The translations under genes and the position numbers were made by a program. The notes beneath the pieces are model-generated. The model did no database searches. It saw only the letters and a program-made list of their open reading frames with translations, and was not told the DNA's origin. A stretch of 5,848 nt of DNA, from NCBI GenBank assembly GCA_003535395.1, contig DOHE01000304.1, positions 10,011 through 15,858 on the forward strand, in the 5' to 3' direction. Below, one piece after another: positions 1-5,784 of this stretch. The stretch comes from Clostridiales bacterium (GTDB lineage Bacteria; Bacillota; Clostridia; UBA8921). Positions within the stretch are counted from its first letter, which is position 1, and each line of letters begins with the position of its first letter.

Positions 1-740
1 TTGCCAACCTGGCGCTTGGCATAATTCACCAGTATCTTGCGCTGGCCGCGCTCAACGAAAACCACAAACGCAACCACCAGGATCGCGCCGGTGAACAGCA
101 ACAGAACCAACGGGATCGAGAACGCGCCCGTGCGGGTCAGTTCCAGCGTGCCCGCAATCGCGCTCGGAAAGCCGGCGGCAATGCCTGCAAAAATAATCAG
201 CGAAATGCCGTTGCCAATGCCGCGCTCGGTAATCTGTTCACCCAACCACATCAGGAAGGCAGTCCCGGCTGTAAATGTGAATGCAATGGTCACAAAACTG
301 AGTACACTGAACCCACCGATGATGGATGTTGAGCCCAATCCAAAATAAAGAGCTGTAGCCTGCAGGAAGGCAAGAAGCACTGTGCCGTAACGCACATACT
401 TTGCAATGATCTTTCTTCCTTCTTCCCCCTCTTTTTGGAGCATTTCCAGTTTGGGGATCACAACTGTCAGCAGCTGCATGATGATTTGAGCATTGATGTA
501 TGGTGTGATGCTCATGGCAAAAATGGTTGCGTTTTTAAAAGCACCACCGGTAAGGATGTCCACAAAACCAAAAAGGGAGCCCCCGCTCTCAATCAGGGAT
601 TGCAGTGCGGCAGGATCCAAACCTGGTACCGGGATAAAGGATCCCAGCCGGAAAACCAGTAAAAGTCCGATCGTGATAAACAGTCTTTTCCTCAGGTCAG
701 GTACATTCCAGGCATTTTTAATCGTCTGAAACATTCCCAT
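1..740 (-). CDS. secY: Preprotein translocase subunit SecY (5' part, runs off the window; possible hybrid)
   Basis: SecY is the multi-spanning pore of the Sec translocon in the cytoplasmic membrane; it passes unfolded proteins outward with SecE/SecG and SecA, and inserts membrane proteins. The window holds 246 codons plus two bases of a gene usually about 430 codons long. The start at 740 (MGMFQTIKNAW) has AGGAGG 6 nt upstream; the in-frame ATG at 734 would give the more usual MFQTIKNAW but a 12-nt spacing. Visible landmarks are the N-terminal DLRKR, FIPVPGLDP after the first membrane segment, a glycine-rich plug region near residues 52-70, TPYINAQIIMQLL, EGEEGRK in the first cytoplasmic loops, MWLGEQITERGIGNGIS (about 164-180), and VERGQRK (229-235). 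Hydrophobic stretches fit about six membrane segments. From about residue 170 onward the protein and codons look betaproteobacterial rather than clostridial. Family assignment is certain; integrity of the gene is not. Confidence 0.95.
   Translation of the reverse strand, partial: MGMFQTIKNAWNVPDLRKRLFITIGLLLVFRLGSFIPVPGLDPAALQSLIESGGSLFGFVDILTGGAFKNATIFAMSITPYINAQIIMQLLTVVIPKLEMLQKEGEEGRKIIAKYVRYGTVLLAFLQATALYFGLGSTSIIGGFSVLSFVTIAFTFTAGTAFLMWLGEQITERGIGNGISLIIFAGIAAGFPSAIAGTLELTRTGAFSIPLVLLLFTGAILVVAFVVFVERGQRKILVNYAKRQVG
225..260 (-). other. Suspected junction between two sequence types within secY
   Basis: This is an approximate zone, not a base-precise breakpoint. It encodes the highly conserved FLMWLGEQIT segment of SecY. 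On the rpsC side of it, codons are mixed, with AGG/AGA arginines and no GCG alanines in secY. On the other side (positions 1 to about 225), all five arginines are CGC and five of nine alanines are GCG, and the protein resembles betaproteobacterial SecY (LELTRTGAFS, ERGQRKILVNYAKRQVG). The frame is uninterrupted. That two sequence types are present is inferred from composition and family resemblance only. Confidence 0.5.
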
Positions 741-1182
741 GGCGCACCTCCTGTGCAGTCCCTCCTGCATTTTCAATCTTTGCTTTTGCTGCAGCAGTGA
801 ATTTTGCTGCCTTGACAGTTAATTTTTTATCAAGCAGGCCGTCCCCCAGGATGGCCAATCCATCAAGTTCTTTTTTAAGCAGCCCTTTGAGACAAAGCGC
901 TTCAAAATCGACAACGCTTCCATCTTCAAAGAGATTCAGATCCGATACATTGATTTCAGCATAATTTTTCTTGTAACGAAAATTGCTGAAGCCTCTTTTT
1001 GGCATCCTCATATAAATCGGCATCTGCCCGCCTTCAAAACCCGGGCGGACACCGCCTCCGGCGCGCGCTTTCTGTCCTTTGTGGCCGCGGCCGGCTGTTT
1101 TTCCATTTCCTGACCCCAATCCCCTGCCTTTGCGGTAAGCTTTCTCCGTTTGCTGGGAAGTTGCTAATGCGTTGAGTTTCAT
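718..1182 (-). CDS. rplO: 50S ribosomal protein L15 (uL15)
   Basis: uL15 binds 23S rRNA and is a late-assembling protein of the large subunit. The 154-residue product has the family's glycine/basic N-terminal extension (GRGLGSGNGKTAGRGHKGQK, residues 19-38), followed by the GGVRPGFEGGQMP segment and the PKRGFSN motif near 61-67; the C-terminal globular domain ends with AKIENAGGTAQEV. Most Firmicute homologues stop close to this point. Here the frame continues for eight more residues (RHGNVSDD) and overlaps the first 23 nt of secY. The N-terminus, between MKLN and GRG, is a little shorter than typical. The ATG at 1182 has AGGAGG 7 nt upstream, and it overlaps the rpmD stop as ATGA, which suggests translational coupling. 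Confidence 0.97.
   Translation of the reverse strand: MKLNALATSQQTEKAYRKGRGLGSGNGKTAGRGHKGQKARAGGGVRPGFEGGQMPIYMRMPKRGFSNFRYKKNYAEINVSDLNLFEDGSVVDFEALCLKGLLKKELDGLAILGDGLLDKKLTVKAAKFTAAAKAKIENAGGTAQEVRHGNVSDD
743..752 (-). promoter_or_regulatory. secY ribosome binding site inside the rplO reading frame
   Basis: The minus strand reads AGGAGG (747-752) followed by TGCGCC and ATG at 740. The same bases encode Gln-Glu-Val-Arg of the rplO C-terminus. The spacing favours the 740 start over the ATG at 734. Since rplO terminates 23 nt inside secY, ribosomes finishing rplO pass over this site and could re-initiate. Confidence 0.75.
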
Positions 1183-1376
1183 GCCTGTGCCTCCTCGCTG
1201 ATTTCCTCAACCGTCACCAGATGCCGGACTGTATGAATCATGCCGCGAACGGCAGGATTGTCAGGCATAGTGACCGATTGCCTAATTTTTTTAAGACCCA
1301 GTGTTTTCACCGTGATCACCTGGTTTGGCTTGGCACTGTTCACGCTCTTGTGTAGAGTTATTTTTAATCTGGCCAT
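1179..1376 (-). CDS. rpmD: 50S ribosomal protein L30 (uL30)
   Basis: uL30 is a small large-subunit protein that binds 23S rRNA; bacteria have the short form. The 65-residue product starts MARLKITLHKS and carries the typical TLGLKKIRQSV segment (about residues 25-35) and the PAVRGMI...VRHLVTVEE end. It is a few residues longer than the usual 58-60 because of an acidic tail (EEISEEAQA). The open frame extends 19 codons further upstream into rpsE, but those residues do not match the family, and AGGAGG sits 8 nt before the ATG at 1376, so that start is chosen. The stop TGA overlaps the rplO ATG by 4 nt. The position between rpsE and rplO is canonical for the spc operon. Confidence 0.97.
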   Translation of the reverse strand: MARLKITLHKSVNSAKPNQVITVKTLGLKKIRQSVTMPDNPAVRGMIHTVRHLVTVEEISEEAQA

Positions 1377-1389
1377 CAGCGCATCCTCC

Positions 1390-1893
1390 TTAATCAAGTA
1401 TTTCCTGCACTGTTTTTCCTCGCAGAGCTGCAACCTGCTCCACCGTTTTCATCTGCCTTAAGGCAGCCATCGTCGCCTTCACCATGTTGATAGGGTTGTT
1501 GGATCCAAGGGACTTTGTACGGATATCCCTGACTCCTGCAAGTTCCAGAACAGCACGGACCGGTCCGCCGGCAATAACACCGGTACCTTCTCCAGCCGGT
1601 TTCACCAGAACTTTGCCTGCACCATACACACCGACGGATTCATGAGGAACTGTGGTATTCAGAAGAGGGATTTTGATCAGGCTTTTCTTCGCATCCTCAA
1701 TTCCCTTTTTGATGGCATCCGGCATTTCCGAAGCTTTCCCCATGCCACAACCCACATGCCCCTTTTCATCCCCTACCACAACCAGAGCGCTGAACCTGAA
1801 GTTACGGCCGCCCTTTACAACCTTGGAAACACGGGCGATATTGACTACTTTTTCCTTTAATTCTCCAAGTGTATTCGTATCGATTTTCTGCAA
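1390..1893 (-). CDS. rpsE: 30S ribosomal protein S5 (uS5), TTG start
   Basis: uS5 lies in the small-subunit body near the decoding region, takes part in translational accuracy and mRNA unwinding, and is the classical site of spectinomycin resistance mutations. The product is 167 residues, the normal Firmicute length. The N-terminal double-stranded RNA-binding-like domain contains [20 protein letters not shown] (21-40) with the KGGR loop at 27-30, then [10 protein letters not shown] (45-54). The C-terminal domain carries [25 protein letters not shown] and [13 protein letters not shown] see no change in the KGGR loop that would by itself suggest spectinomycin resistance. An ATG-initiated frame exists 54 nt upstream inside rplR, but the family start corresponds to a TTG at 1893 preceded by a GGGAGGGAAGG ribosome binding site. 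The gap from the rplR stop is 16 nt. Confidence 0.96.
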   Translation of the reverse strand: MQKIDTNTLGELKEKVVNIARVSKVVKGGRNFRFSALVVVGDEKGHVGCGMGKASEMPDAIKKGIEDAKKSLIKIPLLNTTVPHESVGVYGAGKVLVKPAGEGTGVIAGGPVRAVLELAGVRDIRTKSLGSNNPINMVKATMAALRQMKTVEQVAALRGKTVQEILD

Positions 1894-1896
1894 AAT

Positions 1897-1907
1897 CCTT
1901 CCCTCCC
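1897..1907 (-). promoter_or_regulatory. Ribosome binding site deciding the rpsE TTG start
   Basis: The minus strand reads GGGAGGGAAGG here. Its GGAGG core (1902-1906) stands 8 nt before TTG at 1893, while no ATG is available at the family N-terminus. The site fits within the 16-nt spacer after the rplR stop codon at 1910. This supports initiation at TTG (read as Met-Gln-Lys-Ile-Asp) over the longer ATG-started frame inside rplR. Confidence 0.8.
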
Positions 1908-1909
1908 AG

Positions 1910-2278
1910 TCAGAATTCAAGGCCCGCTTCCCTGGCCCCATCCGCAAGTTCCTTTACCCTACCGTGATAGATGTATCCGCCGCGATCAAAAACCACCGCT
2001 TTAATGCCTTTTCCCTGGGCTCTTTTGCCAACAAGTCTGCCAACTTCCCTGGCAGCCTGCTTATTGCCATGGACTGTAATGCTTTCCTTGATTTCCTTGT
2101 CCATGGAAGATGCGGAAACAAGCGTAATCCCCTTGGTATCATCAATAATTTGAGCATATATCTGGTTTAAGCTGCGAAAAACATTGAGCCTGGGTAGTTC
2201 GGCAGTACCGGAAATCTTTTTCCGCACCCTTGCATGTCTCGCCAGCCTGTTTTCATTGGATGATTTTCCTCTTCCCAT
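1910..2278 (-). CDS. rplR: 50S ribosomal protein L18 (uL18)
   Basis: uL18 binds 5S rRNA and, with uL5, helps attach the 5S particle to the central protuberance of the large subunit. The 122-residue product has the usual basic N-terminus ([15 protein letters not shown], 11-25), the [19 protein letters not shown] strand region (29-47), the [15 protein letters not shown] helix (73-87), and the C-terminal [20 protein letters not shown] followed by AREAGLEF, which is the almost invariant end of the family. Length matches the usual 118-122. AGGAGG lies 9 nt before the ATG at 2278, right after the rplF stop (17-nt spacer). Confidence 0.98.
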   Translation of the reverse strand: MGRGKSSNENRLARHARVRKKISGTAELPRLNVFRSLNQIYAQIIDDTKGITLVSASSMDKEIKESITVHGNKQAAREVGRLVGKRAQGKGIKAVVFDRGGYIYHGRVKELADGAREAGLEF

Positions 2279-2295
2279 TTCCTTTTCCTCCTTCC

Positions 2296-2835
2296 TTATT
2301 TCTTGCCCGTCTTGCCTTCCTTCAACTTCACAACTTCACCCTCGTATCTCACACCTTTTCCCTTGTACGGTTCCGGCGGTCTGGTGCCTCGCACCTTTGC
2401 AGCCCATTGCCCAACAGCCTGCTTGTCGATCCCCCGGACAATGATCTTGTTCGGTGCGGGTACCTCGTATGTGATCCCCTCCGGCTCTTCCATTTCCACC
2501 GGGTGGGAATAACCCAGGGTCAAAACCAGTTTTTTCCCCTGCTTTTGGGCACGATATCCTACTCCCTGAATCTCCAGGGATTTTTCAAAACCTTTGGTCA
2601 CACCGATTACCATATTATTGACCAGCGTGCGGGTCAATCCGTGCAGCGCCTTGTGCATCTTGATATCTGAGGGCCGTTCGATCAGGATTTTCCCGTCTTC
2701 TCTTTTCAAGATCATTTCCTTTCGGACAACCGTGGTCAATGTGCCTTTGGCTCCTTTTACAGTGACCGCATTGCCATCCATCGTGATCTCCACCCCTGCA
2801 GGGATGGGAATCGGCATTCTTCCTATCCTGGACAT
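2296..2835 (-). CDS. rplF: 50S ribosomal protein L6 (uL6)
   Basis: uL6 is a two-domain 23S rRNA-binding protein near the factor-binding (GTPase-associated) region of the large subunit. The 179-residue product begins [17 protein letters not shown] as expected; the two repeated domains occupy roughly residues 1-80 and 81-179. Diagnostic segments are [14 protein letters not shown] (66-79), the GVGYRA turn (91-96), TLGYSHPVE (106-114) and the C-terminal family signature [14 protein letters not shown] (154-167), followed by a lysine-rich tail. The ATG at 2835 has AGGAGG 7 nt upstream. It is the first gene after the only long spacer (80 nt) in the cluster. Confidence 0.98.
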   Translation of the reverse strand: MSRIGRMPIPIPAGVEITMDGNAVTVKGAKGTLTTVVRKEMILKREDGKILIERPSDIKMHKALHGLTRTLVNNMVIGVTKGFEKSLEIQGVGYRAQKQGKKLVLTLGYSHPVEMEEPEGITYEVPAPNKIIVRGIDKQAVGQWAAKVRGTRPPEPYKGKGVRYEGEVVKLKEGKTGKK

Positions 2836-2915
2836 GCTGTTTCCTCCTGTTCTTATATTACGGGCTTTTTAAGACCCCTTTCAGACTCTTTTCATGGCGT
2901 TCCCGGGTCTCCGGT
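2836..2915 (-). other. 80-nt spacer between rpsH and rplF, longest in the cluster
   Basis: Apart from the rplF ribosome binding site (AGGAGG, 2843-2848), no gene is visible. On the minus strand the spacer holds a 6-bp inverted repeat (AGACCC at 2905-2910 and GGGTCT at 2872-2877) separated by 27 nt, plus an AT-rich TAATATAAG at about 2852-2860. The repeat has no following U-tract, so it does not look like an intrinsic terminator. The AT-rich box resembles a -10 element, but no good -35 sits at 17 nt. I infer only that this is the one place with room for an internal control signal. Confidence 0.4.
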
Positions 2916-3314
2916 TTACCATACAAAAGCGAGCACTTCGCCCCCGATGCCTTCTTTTCTTGCCTTTTTGTCTGTCATGATCCCCCTGGAAGTAGACACA
3001 ATGGCTATGCCCAGTCCGCCCAGGACCTTGGGAAGTTCATCCTTGCTGCTGTAAACTCTCAGTCCGGGTTTGCTGATCCTCTTAATCCCGGAAATTACCG
3101 ACTGCTTCCCGGCTGCATATTTTAACGTAATGCGGATAACACCCTGGCTGGATCCTTCGATCATCTCATACCGTGTGATATATCCTTCGTCCAATAAAAT
3201 TTCTGCAATAGCCTTTTTGAGGCTGGAAGCAGGAACATCAACACTCTCATGGCGTGCGGTCCCAGCATTCCTGATCCTTGTAAGCATATCGGCGATTACA
3301 TCCGTAACGATCAT
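2916..3314 (-). CDS. rpsH: 30S ribosomal protein S8 (uS8)
   Basis: uS8 is a primary 16S rRNA-binding protein that nucleates the central domain of the small subunit; in Escherichia coli it also represses the spc operon by binding its mRNA. The 132-residue product has exactly the usual Firmicute length. It shows the N-terminal [17 protein letters not shown], the [17 protein letters not shown] helix-turn (30-46), [10 protein letters not shown] (79-88) and the C-terminal RNA-binding signature [18 protein letters not shown] (102-119), ending EVLAFVW. A longer open frame reaches upstream across rpsZ, but the family start is the ATG at 3314, with AGGAGG 8 nt upstream, lying 14 nt after the rpsZ stop. 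Confidence 0.98.
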   Translation of the reverse strand: MIVTDVIADMLTRIRNAGTARHESVDVPASSLKKAIAEILLDEGYITRYEMIEGSSQGVIRITLKYAAGKQSVISGIKRISKPGLRVYSSKDELPKVLGGLGIAIVSTSRGIMTDKKARKEGIGGEVLAFVW

Positions 3315-3328
3315 GTTTTCCGCCTCCT

Positions 3329-3538
3329 CTACCAGCTTGCCTTCTTGATGCCAGGTATCTGGCCCTTGTATGCCAGGCTTCTGAAGCAAAGCCTGCATAT
3401 CCCGAACTTTCTCATATATGCATGGGGTCTTCCACATAACTTGCACCGGTTGTAGATCCGCGTCGAATACTTAAGAGTACCATCCTTGCGGGCTTCAACA
3501 AGCCTTTGCTGCTTGATGATCATTGACTTCTTTGCCAC
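3329..3538 (-). CDS. rpsZ: 30S ribosomal protein S14, zinc type (uS14), GTG start, with 8-residue insertion
   Basis: uS14 sits in the head of the small subunit. The short Gram-positive form carries a structural zinc, and all four ligands are visible as CKLC (C32, C35) and CRLC (C48, C51), flanking [12 protein letters not shown]. The C-terminal [19 protein letters not shown] is typical. The product is 69 residues against about 61 in relatives. The extra length is a charged stretch near residues 13-20 (LVEARKDG) between the N-terminal [11 protein letters not shown] and [12 protein letters not shown]; the reading frame is clean on both sides. The frame extends further upstream into rplE, but the family start is the GTG at 3538 with an AAGGAGGAG site ahead of it. 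It lies between rplE and rpsH in the canonical order. Confidence 0.96.
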   Translation of the reverse strand: MAKKSMIIKQQRLVEARKDGTLKYSTRIYNRCKLCGRPHAYMRKFGICRLCFRSLAYKGQIPGIKKASW

Positions 3539-3546
3539 TTTCCCAT

Positions 3547-3555
3547 CTCCTCCTT
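3547..3555 (-). promoter_or_regulatory. Ribosome binding site deciding the rpsZ GTG start
   Basis: The minus strand reads AAGGAGGAG here, ending 8 nt before the GTG at 3538 (10 nt if counted from the AGGAGG core). An ATG at 3546-3544 lies directly against the site and is out of frame, so GTG is the plausible start; it yields the family N-terminus (M/V)AKKSMI. Confidence 0.75.
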
Positions 3556-3569
3556 CATCCTGCGACGGT

Positions 3570-4112
3570 TCAAGCCTGTGCAAAGGGCATGCCCAACAGT
3601 TTGAGCAGTTCCCTGGCTTCCTCATCGTTCCTGGCACTGGTTACAAACGTGATATCCATACCCCGGATTTTTTCCACCTTGTCATAGTCGATTTCCGGGA
3701 AAATCAGCTGTTCTCTGATCCCCATGGAAAAATTTCCGCGGCCGTCAAATGAATTCGCGGGTATCCCGCGAAAATCCCGCACCCGTGGAAGTCCGACGTT
3801 GAAAAGCTTATCCACAAATTCATACATCCTGTCTCCACGCAGGGTAACCTTGCATCCGATGTTGACGCCCTCGCGGATTTTGAAATTTGCAATGGATTTT
3901 TTCGCTTTTGTAATGACCGGCTTCTGCCCGGAAATCTGTGAAAGCTCACTGGCTGCGGCATCCATCAGCTTGGAATTGTCCTTGGCGTCTCCGACACCCA
4001 TGTTGAGTACGACCTTCTCCAGCTTGGGTATTTGCATGGTGCTCCTGTATTGGAATTTCTCCATCAGTGCAGGAGCGATTTCTTTTGCGTACTTGTCCTT
4101 CAGTCTTGCCAT
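3570..4112 (-). CDS. rplE: 50S ribosomal protein L5 (uL5)
   Basis: uL5 binds 5S rRNA in the central protuberance and contacts the P-site tRNA and the small subunit. The 180-residue product has the usual length (about 179-180). It starts [20 protein letters not shown], contains the [16 protein letters not shown] family signature (28-43), then [21 protein letters not shown] (62-82), LRGDRMYEF (91-99), and the region PRVRDFRGI with [12 protein letters not shown] (109-132), followed by FPEIDYDKV and a C-terminal [13 protein letters not shown] helix. The ATG at 4112 is preceded by AGGAGG at an 11-nt spacing, a little long; a closer ATG at 4120 is out of frame. A 31-nt spacer leads to rpsZ. Confidence 0.98.
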   Translation of the reverse strand: MARLKDKYAKEIAPALMEKFQYRSTMQIPKLEKVVLNMGVGDAKDNSKLMDAAASELSQISGQKPVITKAKKSIANFKIREGVNIGCKVTLRGDRMYEFVDKLFNVGLPRVRDFRGIPANSFDGRGNFSMGIREQLIFPEIDYDKVEKIRGMDITFVTSARNDEEARELLKLLGMPFAQA

Positions 4113-4134
4113 TTCTTCATCTGCCTCCTACCTG

Positions 4135-4479
4135 TCATTCTTTATCGGCATTGACGATCTCGATTACCTCGCCGCATTTCTTGCAGAAACGTGCCTTATC
4201 GCCATTTTCCATGAAGCGCTTCCCGATCCGGGTCGCCCGGTCACATTTGCTGCAAATATACATGACATTTGAACTGTCAACAGGGGCTGCCTTTTTTACG
4301 ATTCCCCCAGCCTGATACCTGTCCTTGGGTTTTTGGTGCCGTTTTACAACATTGACACCCTCCACAACAACTTTCCCGTTTTCAGGGTTCACTTCCAGAA
4401 TCTTGCCCTTGGCTCCCCTGTCCTTTCCGGACAGCACGAGTACCAAATCACCTTTTTTGACATGCACTTTTCCTGGCAT
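4135..4479 (-). CDS. rplX: 50S ribosomal protein L24 (uL24), zinc-ribbon form
   Basis: uL24 is an early 23S rRNA-binding protein that initiates large-subunit assembly and lies near the tunnel exit. The 114-residue product has the KOW motif at its N-terminus (VHVKKGDLVLVLSGKDRGAK, 5-24), then VVVEGVNVVKRHQKP (37-51) and AGGIVKKAAPVDSSNV (57-72). The C-terminal part contains CSKC (C76, C79) and CKKC (C99, C102), a zinc-ribbon arrangement absent from many L24 proteins. The ATG at 4479 matches the family start; the frame also runs 12 codons upstream into rplN. The ribosome binding site is a less regular AAGGGGGAG ending 5 nt before the start. Spacers are 16 nt from rplN and 22 nt to rplE. Confidence 0.97.
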   Translation of the reverse strand: MPGKVHVKKGDLVLVLSGKDRGAKGKILEVNPENGKVVVEGVNVVKRHQKPKDRYQAGGIVKKAAPVDSSNVMYICSKCDRATRIGKRFMENGDKARFCKKCGEVIEIVNADKE

Positions 4480-4495
4480 CCCGACTCCCCCTTTC

Positions 4496-4864
4496 TCAAA
4501 GAACCTCGGGAGCAAGAGAAAGGATTTTCATGTAATCCTTGTCCCTGAGTTCCCTGGCTACAGGCCCGAATATACGGGTGCCTCTTGGATTTTTGTCTTC
4601 CTTGATAATAACGGCTGCATTCTCATCGAAACGAATGTAGGAACCATCCGGTCTCCGCATTCCCTTCCGGGTCCTGACAACCACACACTTGACCACTTCA
4701 CCCTTTTTTACGACGCCTCCCGGAGATGCATTTTTTACCGAGGCTACGATCACATCACCGATATTGGCGTATTTCCGCCAGGAGCCGCCCAGCACCTTGA
4801 TGCACATAAGTTCCCGCGCTCCCGTATTATCAGCGGATTTCAGCTTGCTCATCACCTGTATCAT
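4496..4864 (-). CDS. rplN: 50S ribosomal protein L14 (uL14)
   Basis: uL14 binds 23S rRNA at the subunit interface and helps form an intersubunit bridge; it is also the docking site for the silencing factor RsfS. The 122-residue product has the standard length and the family signature around [17 protein letters not shown] (residues 11-27), then [49 protein letters not shown] and the very conserved [15 protein letters not shown] near the C-terminus, ending LSLAPEVL. The chosen ATG at 4864 has GGAGG 8 nt upstream; an in-frame TTG six bases further up would sit only 2 nt from that site. The spacer from rpsQ is 20 nt. Confidence 0.98.
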   Translation of the reverse strand: MIQVMSKLKSADNTGARELMCIKVLGGSWRKYANIGDVIVASVKNASPGGVVKKGEVVKCVVVRTRKGMRRPDGSYIRFDENAAVIIKEDKNPRGTRIFGPVARELRDKDYMKILSLAPEVL

Positions 4865-4884
4865 ATCCAAATCCTCCCAGGTAT

Positions 4885-5154
4885 TCAGCGGGCTTTTTCA
4901 ACAATTTCAACAAGGCGCCATCTTTTTTCCTTGCTTAAAGGCCGCGTTTCCATCACTTTCACTTTATCACCGATACTGCATTCATTATTCTCATCATGCG
5001 CTTTCAGCTTATAAGTCCTTTTGATTATTTTTTTATAAAGGGGATGGACCACGTTGTTCTCAACGGCAACAACGATGGTTTTGTCCATTTTATTGCTGAC
5101 CACTTTGCCTGTTCTTGTTTTTCGCAATGAGCTTCTTTGCGTATTCTCATCCAT
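4885..5154 (-). CDS. rpsQ: 30S ribosomal protein S17 (uS17)
   Basis: uS17 is a primary 16S rRNA-binding protein with an OB-fold that stabilises the 5' domain of the small subunit. The 89-residue product shows the family core [21 protein letters not shown] (11-31), [19 protein letters not shown] (37-55), and the C-terminal signature [21 protein letters not shown] (62-82). The N-terminus ([10 protein letters not shown]) is a few residues longer than in many relatives. The ATG at 5154 lies 5 nt after the rpmC stop; its AAGGAAGG ribosome binding site (5163-5170) is inside the last codons of rpmC, so translation of the two is probably coupled. Confidence 0.98.
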   Translation of the reverse strand: MDENTQRSSLRKTRTGKVVSNKMDKTIVVAVENNVVHPLYKKIIKRTYKLKAHDENNECSIGDKVKVMETRPLSKEKRWRLVEIVEKAR

Positions 5155-5159
5155 CTCTT

Positions 5160-5357
5160 TTACCTTCCTTTCAATTCCATGTCCCGCATCACCGTAAGAA
5201 CTCTGGCAATATCCTTTTTCACTGCCTTCAGTTTCATGGGATTTTCCAGCTGGTTGGTGGCAAGTTGAAACCGCAGTTTGAAAAGCTCATTTTTCAGGCT
5301 GCTTAACTCCAGCGTTAGCTCTTCCTGGGTCTTTTCCCTCATTTCACTGGCTCTCAT
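5160..5357 (-). CDS. rpmC: 50S ribosomal protein L29 (uL29)
   Basis: uL29 is a small, mostly alpha-helical protein at the peptide exit tunnel, forming part of the docking site for trigger factor and the signal recognition particle. The 65-residue product fits the family length. It shows the two-helix pattern: [40 protein letters not shown] (21-40) containing the conserved LRFQLATxQLEN, and [19 protein letters not shown]. The ATG at 5357 has GGAAGGTG with an 8-nt spacing from its AAGG; an in-frame GTG 9 nt upstream overlaps that site and is not used. The first 14 nt overlap the end of rplP. Confidence 0.97.
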   Translation of the reverse strand: MRASEMREKTQEELTLELSSLKNELFKLRFQLATNQLENPMKLKAVKKDIARVLTVMRDMELKGR

Positions 5358-5784
5358 TTGCTTCACCTTCCATTTCTATTTCTCTTGTTACAAACTTCGT
5401 TTTGATCGGGAGCTTGTGTCCTGCCAGCCGAAGCGCTTCCTTGGCCTGTTCCTCAGATACACCCCCGATTTCAAACAGGATCCTGTCCGGCTTGACTACG
5501 GCGACCCAGAACTCCGGAGATCCTTTTCCGCTGCCCATACGGGTTTCAGCAGGTTTTTTGGTTACCGGCTTGTCAGGAAAGATTTTGATCCATACCTTCC
5601 CGCCACGCTTGATAAACCGGGTAAGCGCGACCCTGGCTGCTTCAATCTGGTTGCTGGTGATCCAGCCTGGTTCCAGTGCCTGCAGCCCAAATTCCCCATG
5701 CACAACAACGTTGCCGCGTGTTGCTCTTCCTTTCATTCGGCCGCGCATAACTTTTCTGTGTTTTACTCTTTTAGGCATCAACAT
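5344..5784 (-). CDS. rplP: 50S ribosomal protein L16 (uL16)
   Basis: uL16 binds 23S rRNA near the A-site and peptidyl transferase centre and is a late assembly protein. The 146-residue product has [16 protein letters not shown] at the N-terminus, [22 protein letters not shown] (30-51), the family signature region [21 protein letters not shown] (60-80) running into [19 protein letters not shown] (81-99), and [11 protein letters not shown] followed by an acidic tail slightly longer than typical. The start at 5784 (MLMPKRV) has AAGGAGGT with an 8-nt spacing; the frame also extends 18 codons upstream into rpsC without family similarity. The gene overlaps rpsC and rpmC by 14 nt at its two ends. 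Confidence 0.98.
   Translation of the reverse strand: MLMPKRVKHRKVMRGRMKGRATRGNVVVHGEFGLQALEPGWITSNQIEAARVALTRFIKRGGKVWIKIFPDKPVTKKPAETRMGSGKGSPEFWVAVVKPDRILFEIGGVSEEQAKEALRLAGHKLPIKTKFVTREIEMEGEANESQ

Noticed and set aside
37..348. A 103-codon plus-strand open frame opposite secY
   Set aside because: Antisense to the SecY frame, which is continuous through the whole region and matches the family; no start signal of its own.
1652..2170. A 172-codon plus-strand open frame opposite rpsE and rplR
   Set aside because: Antisense shadow spanning two real genes; no family resemblance.
2850..2890. Sigma-A promoter upstream of rplF
   Set aside because: TATAAG resembles a -10 box, but no reasonable -35 lies 16-18 nt upstream; the better-spaced alternative (CTGAAA with TAATAT) matches only 4 of 6 at each box. 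Kept only as a weak note on the spacer.
2872..2910. Intrinsic terminator between rpsH and rplF
   Set aside because: The stem is only 6 bp with a 27-nt loop and is followed by A-rich rather than U-rich sequence in the direction of transcription.
3315..3446. Upstream extension of rpsH (44 extra codons) across rpsZ
   Set aside because: The extra residues are the out-of-frame translation of rpsZ; the S8 family start and AGGAGG are at 3314.
4070..4140. An S8-binding translational operator around the rplE start, as in Escherichia coli
   Set aside because: I could not find a stem with the helix-21-like S8 core in the rplX-rplE spacer or the first rplE codons; a covariance-model search would be needed.
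3724..4272. A 182-codon plus-strand open frame opposite rplE and rplX
   Set aside because: Antisense shadow of rplE/rplX; the hydrophobic, serine-rich translation is typical of the complement of lysine-rich ribosomal genes.
4325..5014. A 229-codon plus-strand open frame opposite rplX, rplN and rpsQ
   Set aside because: It lies antisense to three clearly recognisable ribosomal protein genes, has no recognisable motif or good ribosome binding site, and its composition is that expected from the reverse complement of real coding sequence.
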